Source: Acidimicrobiia bacterium
GTDB taxonomy: Bacteria; Actinomycetota; Acidimicrobiia; Spongiisociales; Spongiisociaceae
Direction: 5' to 3'
Assembly (NCBI GenBank): GCA_021296345.1
Contig: JAGWAN010000012.1
Location: forward strand, 1-47,849
DNA: 47,849 nt
A program made the position numbers and the translations under genes. Positions 26,520 to 35,420 of this stretch are shown in pieces. Numbering within the stretch: position 1 is the stretch's first letter; every line of letters starts with the position of its first letter. A model generated the notes under the pieces. The model was given only the letters and a program-made list of their open reading frames with translations, had not been told where the DNA came from and did not search any database.

Positions 26520-27580
26520 GGGATCAGCTCGTCGAGTGCTCGGTCGTTCTCGGCCAGGCGAGCCCGGAGAGCATCCCTCGCAGTTCCTGCCCGGGAGGCC
26601 ACCCCGAGGGCGGACCGGGAGGCTCGCACCAGGCGGTCAGGCTCGGTGTCCGGCTCGGTGATGAGCGGCGCCCACTGCCCGCCCTCGGCTGCGAGCGAGG
26701 CCATCTTGGGGGAGTAGTCGAGGAGCACCGCGGCCCGGCCGTGCAGCAAGGCGGCTATCGCTCCGTGGTAACGCATGGAGATCACCAGCCGGCTCCGGCC
26801 GACCTCGTCCAGTACCTCATCCAGTCCCGGGTTCACCAACTCCGCATCATGGCGGAGCTGTTCCGCCACGGCTTCATGGACCGGAGAGTCACGGCCGGCC
26901 TGGAATGCCACCATCCGGATCCTGAGCCCGGTGTCATCGGCCACCGCGTCCAGGGCTGATGCCATGGCGGCCGCGCGGACAGCGGAGGGTGGCTCAGCCT
27001 TGGCGGCGGCCGTACGTACTCCCCGACGGTTGGGAGGGCGGAGCACGACGCAAAACGAGTCATCGGGCGCGACGGGCGGCACTTCCTCCGCCATGACGGG
27101 ATCGGCACCCACCCGGACCCGCGCCACCCCCCAGGCCACCAGGCGGTCCGCCGAGGCGTGGTCCCGCACCACCAGTGGGTTCATGCGGCACATCATCCGT
27201 CGTGCGATGGCGACCGACCAGCGTCCCGTCACCCGGCCCACCCCGAGCCCGACCGTCCCGCAGGGAAGGTGCCTGGATGCCCAAACGCGTGATGCGTGGA
27301 AGGGCAGGTTCCACGGCGAGGTCTCGTTCTGGATCAGTCCTCCAGAGAGGATGATCCCGTCCATGCCGGCCAGCGACCGGGATAGCCGGCGCGTATCCCC
27401 GGGAGAGCGATGCCGTAGGGTGCTGATTTCATGGAGGTCCGAAGTGGCGGCAGGATCGATCGAGATCGCCACCGGCGTCGCACCTCGGGCGCGGATGCGG
27501 CGAGCGAGGGAACGCAGGATCAACTCGTCACCCAGGTTGTCCGAGCCGATCCAGCCGGCCAGGGCGATCCGGCTCGTCAT
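26516..27580 (-). CDS. Polysaccharide pyruvyl transferase family protein (CsaB/WcaK-like)
   Basis: 354 residues. The N-terminus ALAGWIGSDNLGDELIL is the signature start of the polysaccharide pyruvyl transferase family, and GIILSGGLIQNE, GLGVGRVTGR, VVRDHASADRL and ISMRYHGAIAALLHG follow as expected for the GT-B-like fold. Members transfer pyruvate from PEP to sugar hydroxyls of surface polymers as ketals; CsaB-type modification creates the ligand for SLH domains. It is start-stop overlapped with the flippase-like gene and lies in a glycan locus that also encodes an SLH-repeat protein. Confidence 0.88.
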   Translation of the reverse strand: MTSRIALAGWIGSDNLGDELILRSLARRIRARGATPVAISIDPAATSDLHEISTLRHRSPGDTRRLSRSLAGMDGIILSGGLIQNETSPWNLPFHASRVWASRHLPCGTVGLGVGRVTGRWSVAIARRMMCRMNPLVVRDHASADRLVAWGVARVRVGADPVMAEEVPPVAPDDSFCVVLRPPNRRGVRTAAAKAEPPSAVRAAAMASALDAVADDTGLRIRMVAFQAGRDSPVHEAVAEQLRHDAELVNPGLDEVLDEVGRSRLVISMRYHGAIAALLHGRAAVLLDYSPKMASLAAEGGQWAPLITEPDTEPDRLVRASRSALGVASRAGTARDALRARLAENDRALDELIP

Positions 27581-27693
27581 CGGCGGGTGGCCCCGGAGTG
27601 CCTACTCCTCATGGGCATGCACGGTCGGGTGGGAAGCCGGGGCATCCCGTACCTTGCTGGTTGCAATACTCGAGCCTCCCGGGGATGGACGTT

Positions 27694-28620
27694 TTAGCCG
27701 GCCGGGTCGTCAGGCGTGGTGTGCGCGGGCAGCACCGCGTCCCGGGACCGGTTGAGCTGTACCAACAGGTCGGCCACCAACGCCACCAGTAGCACGAGCG
27801 CCGCGGCCAGCAGGAGGACCACGGTGTTGGTGGCCACACGCAGGTCCTTGGTGACCAGGTCGTAAACCAGCTTTCCCGCTCCGCTCGCGCCCAGCACCAC
27901 ACCGATGGGAGCGAAGAACCGTAGCGGGTTCCATAAGAGCACCATCCGTACCACCTGCCTGATGTAGAAGACGGTGTCCTTCCACCAGTGGAACTTGGAC
28001 CGCCCGGCTCGCGGGGCGTAGTCGATGGGCGTGTAGCGCACCGAGTATCCGTTGGAAAGGAAGCTCATGGTGAGCGTGGTGACGCAGCTGAAGCCGGCCG
28101 GGAGGAGGTGGAGGTACTGGCCGGCTACCACCTTCCGGAAGGCGCGGAATCCCGAGTTCAGGTCGGGAATCCTGGTACGGGCCAGGAACGAAGCGAGTAT
28201 GCGGATAAGCCACTTGGCCGGGACGCGGACCAGGCGGCGGGTGCCTCGCTCCACCCGGCGGGCGCCCACCACCATGTCCCATCCTGCCAGCAGGTCGACG
28301 AGTTCCGGTATGCGGTCGTTCGGATACGTCATGTCGGCGTCGGTCCACACCACCACCTCACCCCTGGCCAGAGTGGTACCGGCGCGCCGGGCGGCGCCCG
28401 ATCCCCGGTTGTGCGGGAAGGTGACAAGGCGAACCTGTTTCAGGTCGGGCAACTCCTCGACGCCACCGTCGGTGGAGCCGTCGTCGACCACCACCACTTC
28501 ATAGGTGTACGGGGAGGCATCCATGGCGGCTTTGATCCGGCCTAGCTCGGTGACGAGGTGGCCGGCTTCGTTGAAAACCGGGAGGACGATGCTGACGTCC
28601 ACGGGTGAGTCTGGCTGCAC
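27694..28620 (-). CDS. GT2 glycosyltransferase, DPM1/GtrB-like with membrane tail
   Basis: 308 residues from GTG 28620, chosen because the GT2 fold begins immediately after (VDVSIVLPVFNEAGHL); the frame extends further upstream without family sequence. Catalytic features: VVVDDGSTDG, VWTDADMTYP (D-x-D) and GARRVERGTRR. Two C-terminal hydrophobic helices (FFAPIGVVLGASGAGKL and NTVVLLLAAALVLLVALVA) anchor it, as in dolichol/polyprenyl-phosphate sugar synthases. It probably makes a polyprenyl-phosphate sugar for the GT-C enzyme encoded divergently at 28749. Confidence 0.88.
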   Translation of the reverse strand: MQPDSPVDVSIVLPVFNEAGHLVTELGRIKAAMDASPYTYEVVVVDDGSTDGGVEELPDLKQVRLVTFPHNRGSGAARRAGTTLARGEVVVWTDADMTYPNDRIPELVDLLAGWDMVVGARRVERGTRRLVRVPAKWLIRILASFLARTRIPDLNSGFRAFRKVVAGQYLHLLPAGFSCVTTLTMSFLSNGYSVRYTPIDYAPRAGRSKFHWWKDTVFYIRQVVRMVLLWNPLRFFAPIGVVLGASGAGKLVYDLVTKDLRVATNTVVLLLAAALVLLVALVADLLVQLNRSRDAVLPAHTTPDDPAG

Positions 28621-28748
28621 GCTCCGGAGTTTGCCCGCCCGAGCGTGTCGCGGCAAGCCGAGTGTGGTTGGGCGGTGGTAGCGCCGGCTCGGGGAGGCAG
28701 CGGGGCCTGCCCTCCGAGGAGGGTACGGAAGAATGTCCCGTTGGCGCC

Positions 28749-30311
28749 ATGTCCGGAAGCGGAACCCCCGAGCGGAGGCCGGCGGGCAACCCATCCTCGT
28801 CTTTCCGGCACGCTCCTAGGCTTCGGAGGGTGCGTACCCTTGCCATCTTCCGGCGCTTGGACGGCGGCTCGCGGGTCACGGTAGTGGGTGGTGGGGCGCT
28901 CCTCGCGATCCTGGCCGTCGGGTGGTGGGGGCTGCTGTTCCTGCCCTTGGGAGCGAGTCACGACGGCCGGATCAATGCCCGGTTCGGCATGCAGGTTCGC
29001 AACTTCCTGGAGAACGGCCTGTCCGGATCGGACTACCTGGCGTCCATGGCGCCCTTCTCGGAACTCCCGTACGTCCACCATCCACCGTTGCTCAACCTGA
29101 TGCACGCCGTGGTCGGCTCGGTCCTCGGTCAGGGTGAATGGCAGCTACGCCTGATCGGCTATCTGGCCGGGCTGGCAACGGTGGCGGGCTTGCTGTGGCT
29201 GGCTCGCCGGCTCGATCTGGGCGCCGGAGCGACGGTTCTGGCCATGGCGCTGGTGGCCGGCACCCCCATGTTCTGGATCTATGCCCGGCTCGGTCTGGGC
29301 GTATCGCTCATGGTCATCCTGCTCGGGCTCTGGAGCCGGTATCTGAAGGCATCCGGCGCAGAGCCTGCTCCCCGCCCCGGATCCGACAGCCCATGCGCCA
29401 CCGACCCCTCCCTCGTGGTGCTGGCCGCAGTGGCGGGGGCGGTGGCGTTCTCCTCGTGGACGGGTGTCTTGCTGGTAACGGTGCTGGCCGGATGGGGATT
29501 CTTCCGCCCGGGGTCCCGTAGGGCCGCATGGTTGGTCGCCGGTGCGGGCGCGGCGATGGTGCTGGTGACGTTGGCATGGGCGCTGGCCGTGGGGGATGGG
29601 GCCGAGTTGGCGGCACACGCCGCCGACCGCCGCCGGTGGCCGGCCTGGGACGCTCTGGTGGAGAACTATCGCTGGTTCTACGGAACGCTCTTCCCCGGCT
29701 GGTTCCGCTGGCTGATCCTTCCCGCCGTCGTGGTCGCCGTGGTCGACCGCCGCACCCGGATGGCCTCAGGAGCGATTGTGATCGCCCTTGGCGTCTGGAC
29801 GCTGGTCAACCCCGACGCAGCCTTCCTGCATGACTACTGGACCTACCCGCTCCTCGTGCCCGTCCTGCTCGGCCTAGCGGTCATCCTGGGCCGGCTGGGT
29901 AACGGCAGCCCCGGTATCGGACGGCGGATCGGATGGAAGCGGGCGCGGGCCCTGGCGGTGGCGGGCCTGGTCTTCCTAGCGGTGCTCGGATTCGGCAGCC
30001 TGGGTGCCTACCGAGACGCCTACTTCTACGCTCCGTCCGATGCCGGCGGGCTGGTCAGGGCGGCGGGACCGGCGCCCGGCCAGGAGGTGGCATGGGTGGC
30101 CGAGGGAGTCGATCCCCTCGCCCGCTGGGTGAGCTACTACTGGGACCTGCCGACGTTGGAAGTCTCGATGGACGGCATCGCGACGGCGAGGGGCGCGGAC
30201 CTGGTGCTGGTTCGGACAGACCGGATGCCGGCGCCGATCGAAGCAGGAGCGGAACCGGTGGCCGAGCAGGGACGCTACGCCTTGTTCAGCGCCGCCTCCC
30301 TCACCCGATAG
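28749..30311 (+). CDS. GT-C membrane glycosyltransferase (ArnT/PMT-like)
   Basis: About 520 residues with ten or more hydrophobic helices. Early features fit the GT-C family using polyprenyl-phosphate sugars: an acidic first loop (GASHDGRINARFG), then the loop LPYVHHPPLLNL with the HPPL motif of PMT/ArnT enzymes. It would transfer a sugar outside the membrane. The start is uncertain: ATG 28749 is given, GTG 28830 directly follows GGAGG but too closely, and the frame is open back to 28605. The last 11 bases overlap the convergent double-GT2 gene. Confidence 0.78.
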   Translation: MSGSGTPERRPAGNPSSSFRHAPRLRRVRTLAIFRRLDGGSRVTVVGGGALLAILAVGWWGLLFLPLGASHDGRINARFGMQVRNFLENGLSGSDYLASMAPFSELPYVHHPPLLNLMHAVVGSVLGQGEWQLRLIGYLAGLATVAGLLWLARRLDLGAGATVLAMALVAGTPMFWIYARLGLGVSLMVILLGLWSRYLKASGAEPAPRPGSDSPCATDPSLVVLAAVAGAVAFSSWTGVLLVTVLAGWGFFRPGSRRAAWLVAGAGAAMVLVTLAWALAVGDGAELAAHAADRRRWPAWDALVENYRWFYGTLFPGWFRWLILPAVVVAVVDRRTRMASGAIVIALGVWTLVNPDAAFLHDYWTYPLLVPVLLGLAVILGRLGNGSPGIGRRIGWKRARALAVAGLVFLAVLGFGSLGAYRDAYFYAPSDAGGLVRAAGPAPGQEVAWVAEGVDPLARWVSYYWDLPTLEVSMDGIATARGADLVLVRTDRMPAPIEAGAEPVAEQGRYALFSAASLTR

Positions 30312-33207
30312 CGGCGAAGGCCAGATCGCGCCCGGGACGCGTCTCCTGGGCATGGCGCAGGAAGTAGGAGTCGGGCGATTTCCACGTGTGCTCGTCACCA
30401 TGCCGGACAAGCAGGTACCCATGTCCGTGCGTCCGGTACGCAGCGCCTCCCTCCCGGACCACGTCCTTCAGCAGGGCCTGGTCGACCCACCTGGGGATCC
30501 GGCGCCAGCCACCGGCCTCCGCCAGGTCATCGACGGAGATGATCATTGCGCCTCCGGCGATGGTGGGATTGGCCGACCGAGCCTCTCCGCCTCCGATCAT
30601 CCGGTGAATCGTCTTGTCGCTGGAAGCCAGGTAGACGAACTCGGCCGCCTTGGCGACCAGGTTGGCGCGGGAGTACTCGTGCGCCAGCACCAGGTCCCAC
30701 ACATGCTCGTTGCCATAGTGGTCATCGTCGTCCATCTTCGTCAGGAGGGTCCCGCCAGCCGCCCGGGTGGCCTGGTTAAGCACCTCTCCGAACAATCTGT
30801 CGGACGGCGCGCGCACCACCTCGACCGGGAAGGGACAGCTCGAGGTGTCGATCCTGTCGGGAAACCCCTCGCCATGAAGGGCCAGTACCAATTCGAGGCG
30901 GGGATAGGTCTGGGAGGCCGCCACTTCCAGACACTTCTCCAGCAGGCCGGGCCGCCTCGTGGCCAGCAGGATGGACACCTCTGGGAGTCCCGGAAAAGCG
31001 GCGAGACCGGCCGCAGCGGCGACCTGGCGGGTCCTGGCCCGGAGCGAGTGCGTGCGCAGCGCCGCCCTCCGCATGTCGATGCTCAGCCGCTCTCTCGTTC
31101 TCAGCCCGCCCTGGGTGATGCGTTCGTCTCGCATGGCGCCGTACAGTTCGGTCCCTAGGTGAGCCTCCAACTCGGGATCGTCCTCGTTGACATGCACCAC
31201 CAACCCGGTGGCGGCTAGCGTCGCCAGCGTCGCCGCCCGGCAGACGCTGTCAGGGTGGAAGGGCCGGTAATCCTCCAGGTGATGGAGCCTGGACAGCACC
31301 TTTCGATCGGCGACGTCGACCACGGTGTCGACTTCCACGCCCTCAGGAAGTCCTATCTCGCTCAGGGCGCCGACCTGACCCCCCACATGCCACGTCCAGT
31401 TCTCGGGGTTCGTCTGCTCGATGTCGAAGGCCGGCACAGCCAGCAGAGGGGACTCCTCCGCCAGAATCACCGCAGGATGGGCGCCGGCCAGCCCGGTGTC
31501 TGGCAATCCGTCCGCTGTATCCACCACCACCAGATCAAGCTGCTCGCCGTCCGGGGAGAGGTGGACGCTGCTCGAACCCGAGAACACATCCCTGGCTCGA
31601 TGCCCGATAACGGCGATCTCCACTCCGAGCGGATACTCGGCCTGCCTGGTCGGGTCCGGCGGGAGCGGGCGCATGCTCGCCCACAATCGTCTCAAGACGT
31701 TGGCGAGCCTCCTGCCCAGGGCGGAGACGAACCATCCGGCGAAGGTCAGGGCCTGGCGCGGACTACGAACCCTGGCCAGCCGCGACAGCACGAGGGCGAC
31801 CTTGGTGCCCAGAGGTGATCCGCTCAACCGGAGGCTTGCGAGAGGCATGGGGGTCTTGCGGCGCAACACCAGATCGGAAAGGCTCAGCGGCACGATCTCT
31901 CCCAGTTCCTCGAGGTCCTTGCCGGTACGGTCCGCTCGGTGCAGGACCCAGGTGCGGGTTATCGAGATGGGGGAGCCGTCGCCCAGGGTCGCCATCGCGC
32001 CCGCCCGCGTACCCAAGCCGTCCCGAAGCCGCTGGACGATCCGTCTGTCAGTCGCCATACCGGCCGGTAGGAGGACTTGGAAGGACGACAGGGGAAACTG
32101 CGCGATCGCCCCGCCGACGGGCCCGAAGAAGACTCGAGGGTCAGGTGCCAGGTGGTTCTTGAGCGCTTCGTAACCCGGATCTCGTGGCCGGTCTCCGATC
32201 CAGACGACTAGGTCGTGGATGGTGTTGGAGATTATGTCCCCGGCAGCGGCGAGCACCACCTCCGGAGGATGATCCAGCGGGTCGATGGTCACCACGTAGG
32301 AAGGTACCGTGAAGCTGCGACCCGGCTCGGCATCGCGGAAGTGGGGATGCGCGATGAGGTGCGAGACCTTGGCCCGCTGGATATCGAGACTCGCCCGCTC
32401 ATCCGCACTGGGATCAGCACCCTCGCCTTGATGCCAGCAAAAGGCATCCCGGACCGGCACGAGCGGGCCTCCATGGGTGAAGGCTCGGTAACCGAACTCG
32501 GTGTCTTCCATGCCCCAGCGGTCGAAGGACTCGTCGAAGCCGCCGACATGATCAAAGAACCATCGGCTGACACCAAGGTTCCCGCCGGTAACCACCCGGA
32601 AGATGTCGTCTTCGGCCTCTGCGGTCAGGTCGTCGGTTCTGGCCATATGGAACTCGATCCACTCCGGGCGATCAACTCTCCTGCCCTTGAACAGGTTGGA
32701 CAGGGCTCCCGTCCGGTGGCGGATGGCAGCCGCATCGAGACCCCCGACATCCACGTGTGCTCGGAACCCGAGGGTGAGCAGGTCGCCGGCCAGATGATGC
32801 CACCGGGCGTGAGCGGCCAGCCAGCCCGCCTCAGGAAGCATGGCGCAATCGAGGAACACGAGGATTGGATGGCGCGCCGCCCGTGCGCCGTTGTTCCGCG
32901 CCCGCGCCAGCCCGAACCCGAGATCCTCCTGATGGAGTACCCCCACGTCCAGCGGGCTGGACTCGGGCGGTTCCAGGGGAACGGACGACCCGTCGTCGAC
33001 AACGATCACCTCGAACAGGTCACGGGGGTAGGTCTGCCGCTCCAGCGCGGCCAGGGTCAGATCGAGAGCCTCCGGCGCCTCGTAGTACGGAACGACGACC
33101 GAAATCGGGATCCCGGGTACGAAATCGTCGATCGATGGCGGGTCCAGGGTACGCCAGTCGTTGTTTCTTATTGCGGCGGGTGGAACGGGGGAGTTCACCG
33201 GATCCAT
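30301..33207 (-). CDS. Large protein with two GT2 glycosyltransferase domains
   Basis: 968 residues. Domain 1 (about 30-290) has PISVVVPYYEAPEALDL, VIVVDDGS, DLGFGLARARNNGAR, FLDCAMLP and GFDESFDRWGMEDTEFGYRA, a normal GT-A core with the E-D-x-E base motif. Domain 2 (about 741-950) has PEVSILLATRRPG, a four-Asp stretch KMDDDDHYG near 826 and GGAMIISVDDL. The roughly 440 residues between are not recognised and may hold a degenerate third domain. It probably builds a repeat unit of the surface glycan by adding two residues. ATG 33207 is chosen; the frame is open to 33348. There is no membrane segment. Confidence 0.82.
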   Translation of the reverse strand: MDPVNSPVPPAAIRNNDWRTLDPPSIDDFVPGIPISVVVPYYEAPEALDLTLAALERQTYPRDLFEVIVVDDGSSVPLEPPESSPLDVGVLHQEDLGFGLARARNNGARAARHPILVFLDCAMLPEAGWLAAHARWHHLAGDLLTLGFRAHVDVGGLDAAAIRHRTGALSNLFKGRRVDRPEWIEFHMARTDDLTAEAEDDIFRVVTGGNLGVSRWFFDHVGGFDESFDRWGMEDTEFGYRAFTHGGPLVPVRDAFCWHQGEGADPSADERASLDIQRAKVSHLIAHPHFRDAEPGRSFTVPSYVVTIDPLDHPPEVVLAAAGDIISNTIHDLVVWIGDRPRDPGYEALKNHLAPDPRVFFGPVGGAIAQFPLSSFQVLLPAGMATDRRIVQRLRDGLGTRAGAMATLGDGSPISITRTWVLHRADRTGKDLEELGEIVPLSLSDLVLRRKTPMPLASLRLSGSPLGTKVALVLSRLARVRSPRQALTFAGWFVSALGRRLANVLRRLWASMRPLPPDPTRQAEYPLGVEIAVIGHRARDVFSGSSSVHLSPDGEQLDLVVVDTADGLPDTGLAGAHPAVILAEESPLLAVPAFDIEQTNPENWTWHVGGQVGALSEIGLPEGVEVDTVVDVADRKVLSRLHHLEDYRPFHPDSVCRAATLATLAATGLVVHVNEDDPELEAHLGTELYGAMRDERITQGGLRTRERLSIDMRRAALRTHSLRARTRQVAAAAGLAAFPGLPEVSILLATRRPGLLEKCLEVAASQTYPRLELVLALHGEGFPDRIDTSSCPFPVEVVRAPSDRLFGEVLNQATRAAGGTLLTKMDDDDHYGNEHVWDLVLAHEYSRANLVAKAAEFVYLASSDKTIHRMIGGGEARSANPTIAGGAMIISVDDLAEAGGWRRIPRWVDQALLKDVVREGGAAYRTHGHGYLLVRHGDEHTWKSPDSYFLRHAQETRPGRDLAFAAIG

Positions 33208-33371
33208 GAGAGAGGTGGCACTCCTCCGGGGGTGGGCTCGAGCACGGCCGGACTCTACCGTAAATGGCCCGGATCGCATCCCGGCCGGATCCGGATCGAC
33301 GGCAAGCGGGCCGATTCGAGGCCCAAGGACATTCCCCTGACATTCCACCGACCCCTCCTACACTGGCCGCC

Positions 33372-35420
33372 GTGGTCAAGAGGGCACTGCTACTCGCGCT
33401 GGTAGCCATCGTCGGGGTAGCTGTCCAGGTGACGGCCCAGGACGAGAAGACGTTCACCTTCGAGGGTTCGGGCTGGGGCCACGGGGTGGGGATGAGCCAG
33501 TGGGGGGCCTACGGCCAGGCTCTGGCGGACCCCCAGAAGCCCGGCGAGGAGATCGCCGCCTACTACTACGCCGGCTCGAGTCCCGCCGATCTGTCCGATC
33601 TTGACCTACCGAGCGACCTGCTGACCACGCTGGACAATCCGCTCTGGATAAACATCGCCTCCGAGATCACCCTCCTGGAGTTCACCCCGGTCGGTGGGCC
33701 GCTGGAGCTCTGCCTGGCCGATGACGGCGAAGGGCCCTGTCCCAAGCCGGAGCAACCGCAGGAGGGGGAGCGCTGGGAGTTCCGCCGGATCGCTGCAGGG
33801 GAGTGCGGCTTCTTCATGGGGGGCGAACTTCAGGGAACCGCCGGGGACTGCCGGGCTTCGATCTCCTGGCCTGAAGCGGACGGTGTGCAGCTTCGTTACG
33901 GGGAGGACCGGCGGAAGCCATGTGTTGTGAGGGACTCGGAATGCGAGTACCGCCACGGCGCCATCAAGCTGCGGGACGATCCCGTAGAGGTCGGTTTCCA
34001 CGTGCTGCTGACCATCGGCCTCGAGGACTATGTCCGAGGTATCGCCGAGATATTCCCCGACTGGAGGGAGTCCGGGGTCAACGAGGCGCAAGCGGTGGCC
34101 GCCCGCACGTACGCGGCTTTCAAGTTCCTGGCCCAGGAGGTGTACGAGCGTCCGGCGGATCCCGACGGGGACCCTGGGATCAGCGGCTCCCGCAAGGACT
34201 CGTGCTGGTGTCACCTCTACGACAACACCCGGGATCAGGTGTACGCCGGCTGGTGGCGGCAGAACGGGCCCGATCAGGCGGCCTGGGTGGCCGGTGTGGC
34301 CAACACCGAGGACCGGGTGCTCACCTACTTCGGCGAAGGTTGGGAGCGTTTCACCAAGGGAGGCATTATCCAGGCCTTCTTCTCCGCATCCTCCGGGGGC
34401 ATCACCAACAGCAACCGCTACGGCTTCTTCACCGAGTGGGACGGGCGGCCGAGTTCGGTCACCGAGTGGCCGTACCTGCATCCGGTGGAGGATCCTTGGG
34501 ACGTGGACCCGAGCGTGGAAAACCCGCTCAACGGGTGGCGTACCACCATCTCCGCATCCAAGATCGCCGAACGGCTGGGTTGGGACGAGGTGACCGATGC
34601 CCAGTTGGTGTCGGGTCCGAGCACCACCAGCGTCTCCCGAGTGCAGTTCGACGGGCGGGAAGGAGGGAGCGAGGTCTCGACAACGGTTGCCGGCGCCTGG
34701 CTCCGCTACGGGCTCGGCCTCAGGTCGTCGGTCGTCCGCACGATCGATGACCGCGTGGCGCCGCCCACCGAGGAGCCTGAGACTCCTAACCAGGGCACTG
34801 ACGGAGAAGGGCAGGCGCCCGAACAGGGCGAGATACCGTTCGACGAGCTCCCACCCTTCCAGGACATAGCCGGGCATACCCACGAGGAGGGGATCGACAC
34901 CCTCCGGCGGGCCGCTATAGCGGAAGGCTGCGATCATTACAGCCTCAACTTCTGCCCGAGTGACCAGGCCAACCGGCTGGAGGTGGCGGTCCTTCTGGCG
35001 CGGGCCGCCAAGCTCCCGAGGCCCGAGGCGCCCACTCAGACCTTCGAGGACGTACCCACCTCCTTCCCGCACGCGAGCGAGGTATATGCGCTCGCCGAGG
35101 CCCGGATCACGGTGGGATGTGTCGCCAACCGGTTGTTCTGCCCGGACGCGCCCCTCACCCGGGGCCAGATGGCCACGTTCCTGATGAGGGCCTTGGACCT
35201 GGCGCCGCTCGATTCGTTTGACGGGCGCAGGTTCGACGACGTTGCCGCCGGCAGCACCCATAGCGGGGCTATCCACGCCATCGCCGCTGAAGGGATCACC
35301 GTAGGCTGTACCGAGACCTCGTTCTGCCCCAACAAGCCCCTTACCCGGGGCCAGATGGCCACGTTGCTAGCTCGGGCCTTCTACTGGGGTGGTCCGACGC
35401 CTCCCGGAGGGGACGAATAG
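33372..35420 (+). CDS. Secreted SpoIID/LytB-domain protein with three SLH-like repeats
   Basis: 682 residues. A signal peptide (VKRALLLALVAIVGVAVQVTA) is followed at 32-46 by GSGWGHGVGMSQWGA and, near 215-250, by LEDYVRGIAEIFPDW and NEAQAVAARTYAAFK. These match the SpoIID/LytB fold; the Glu in AEIFPDW corresponds to the catalytic Glu of the lytic transglycosylase SpoIID. A Pro/Glu-rich linker leads to three SLH-like repeats starting near 496, 558 and 621, each with GC and FCP cysteines and, in the last two, LTRGQMAT. The protein should act on or bind peptidoglycan while held at the cell surface. GTG 33372 begins the signal peptide. Confidence 0.87.
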   Translation: MVKRALLLALVAIVGVAVQVTAQDEKTFTFEGSGWGHGVGMSQWGAYGQALADPQKPGEEIAAYYYAGSSPADLSDLDLPSDLLTTLDNPLWINIASEITLLEFTPVGGPLELCLADDGEGPCPKPEQPQEGERWEFRRIAAGECGFFMGGELQGTAGDCRASISWPEADGVQLRYGEDRRKPCVVRDSECEYRHGAIKLRDDPVEVGFHVLLTIGLEDYVRGIAEIFPDWRESGVNEAQAVAARTYAAFKFLAQEVYERPADPDGDPGISGSRKDSCWCHLYDNTRDQVYAGWWRQNGPDQAAWVAGVANTEDRVLTYFGEGWERFTKGGIIQAFFSASSGGITNSNRYGFFTEWDGRPSSVTEWPYLHPVEDPWDVDPSVENPLNGWRTTISASKIAERLGWDEVTDAQLVSGPSTTSVSRVQFDGREGGSEVSTTVAGAWLRYGLGLRSSVVRTIDDRVAPPTEEPETPNQGTDGEGQAPEQGEIPFDELPPFQDIAGHTHEEGIDTLRRAAIAEGCDHYSLNFCPSDQANRLEVAVLLARAAKLPRPEAPTQTFEDVPTSFPHASEVYALAEARITVGCVANRLFCPDAPLTRGQMATFLMRALDLAPLDSFDGRRFDDVAAGSTHSGAIHAIAAEGITVGCTETSFCPNKPLTRGQMATLLARAFYWGGPTPPGGDE

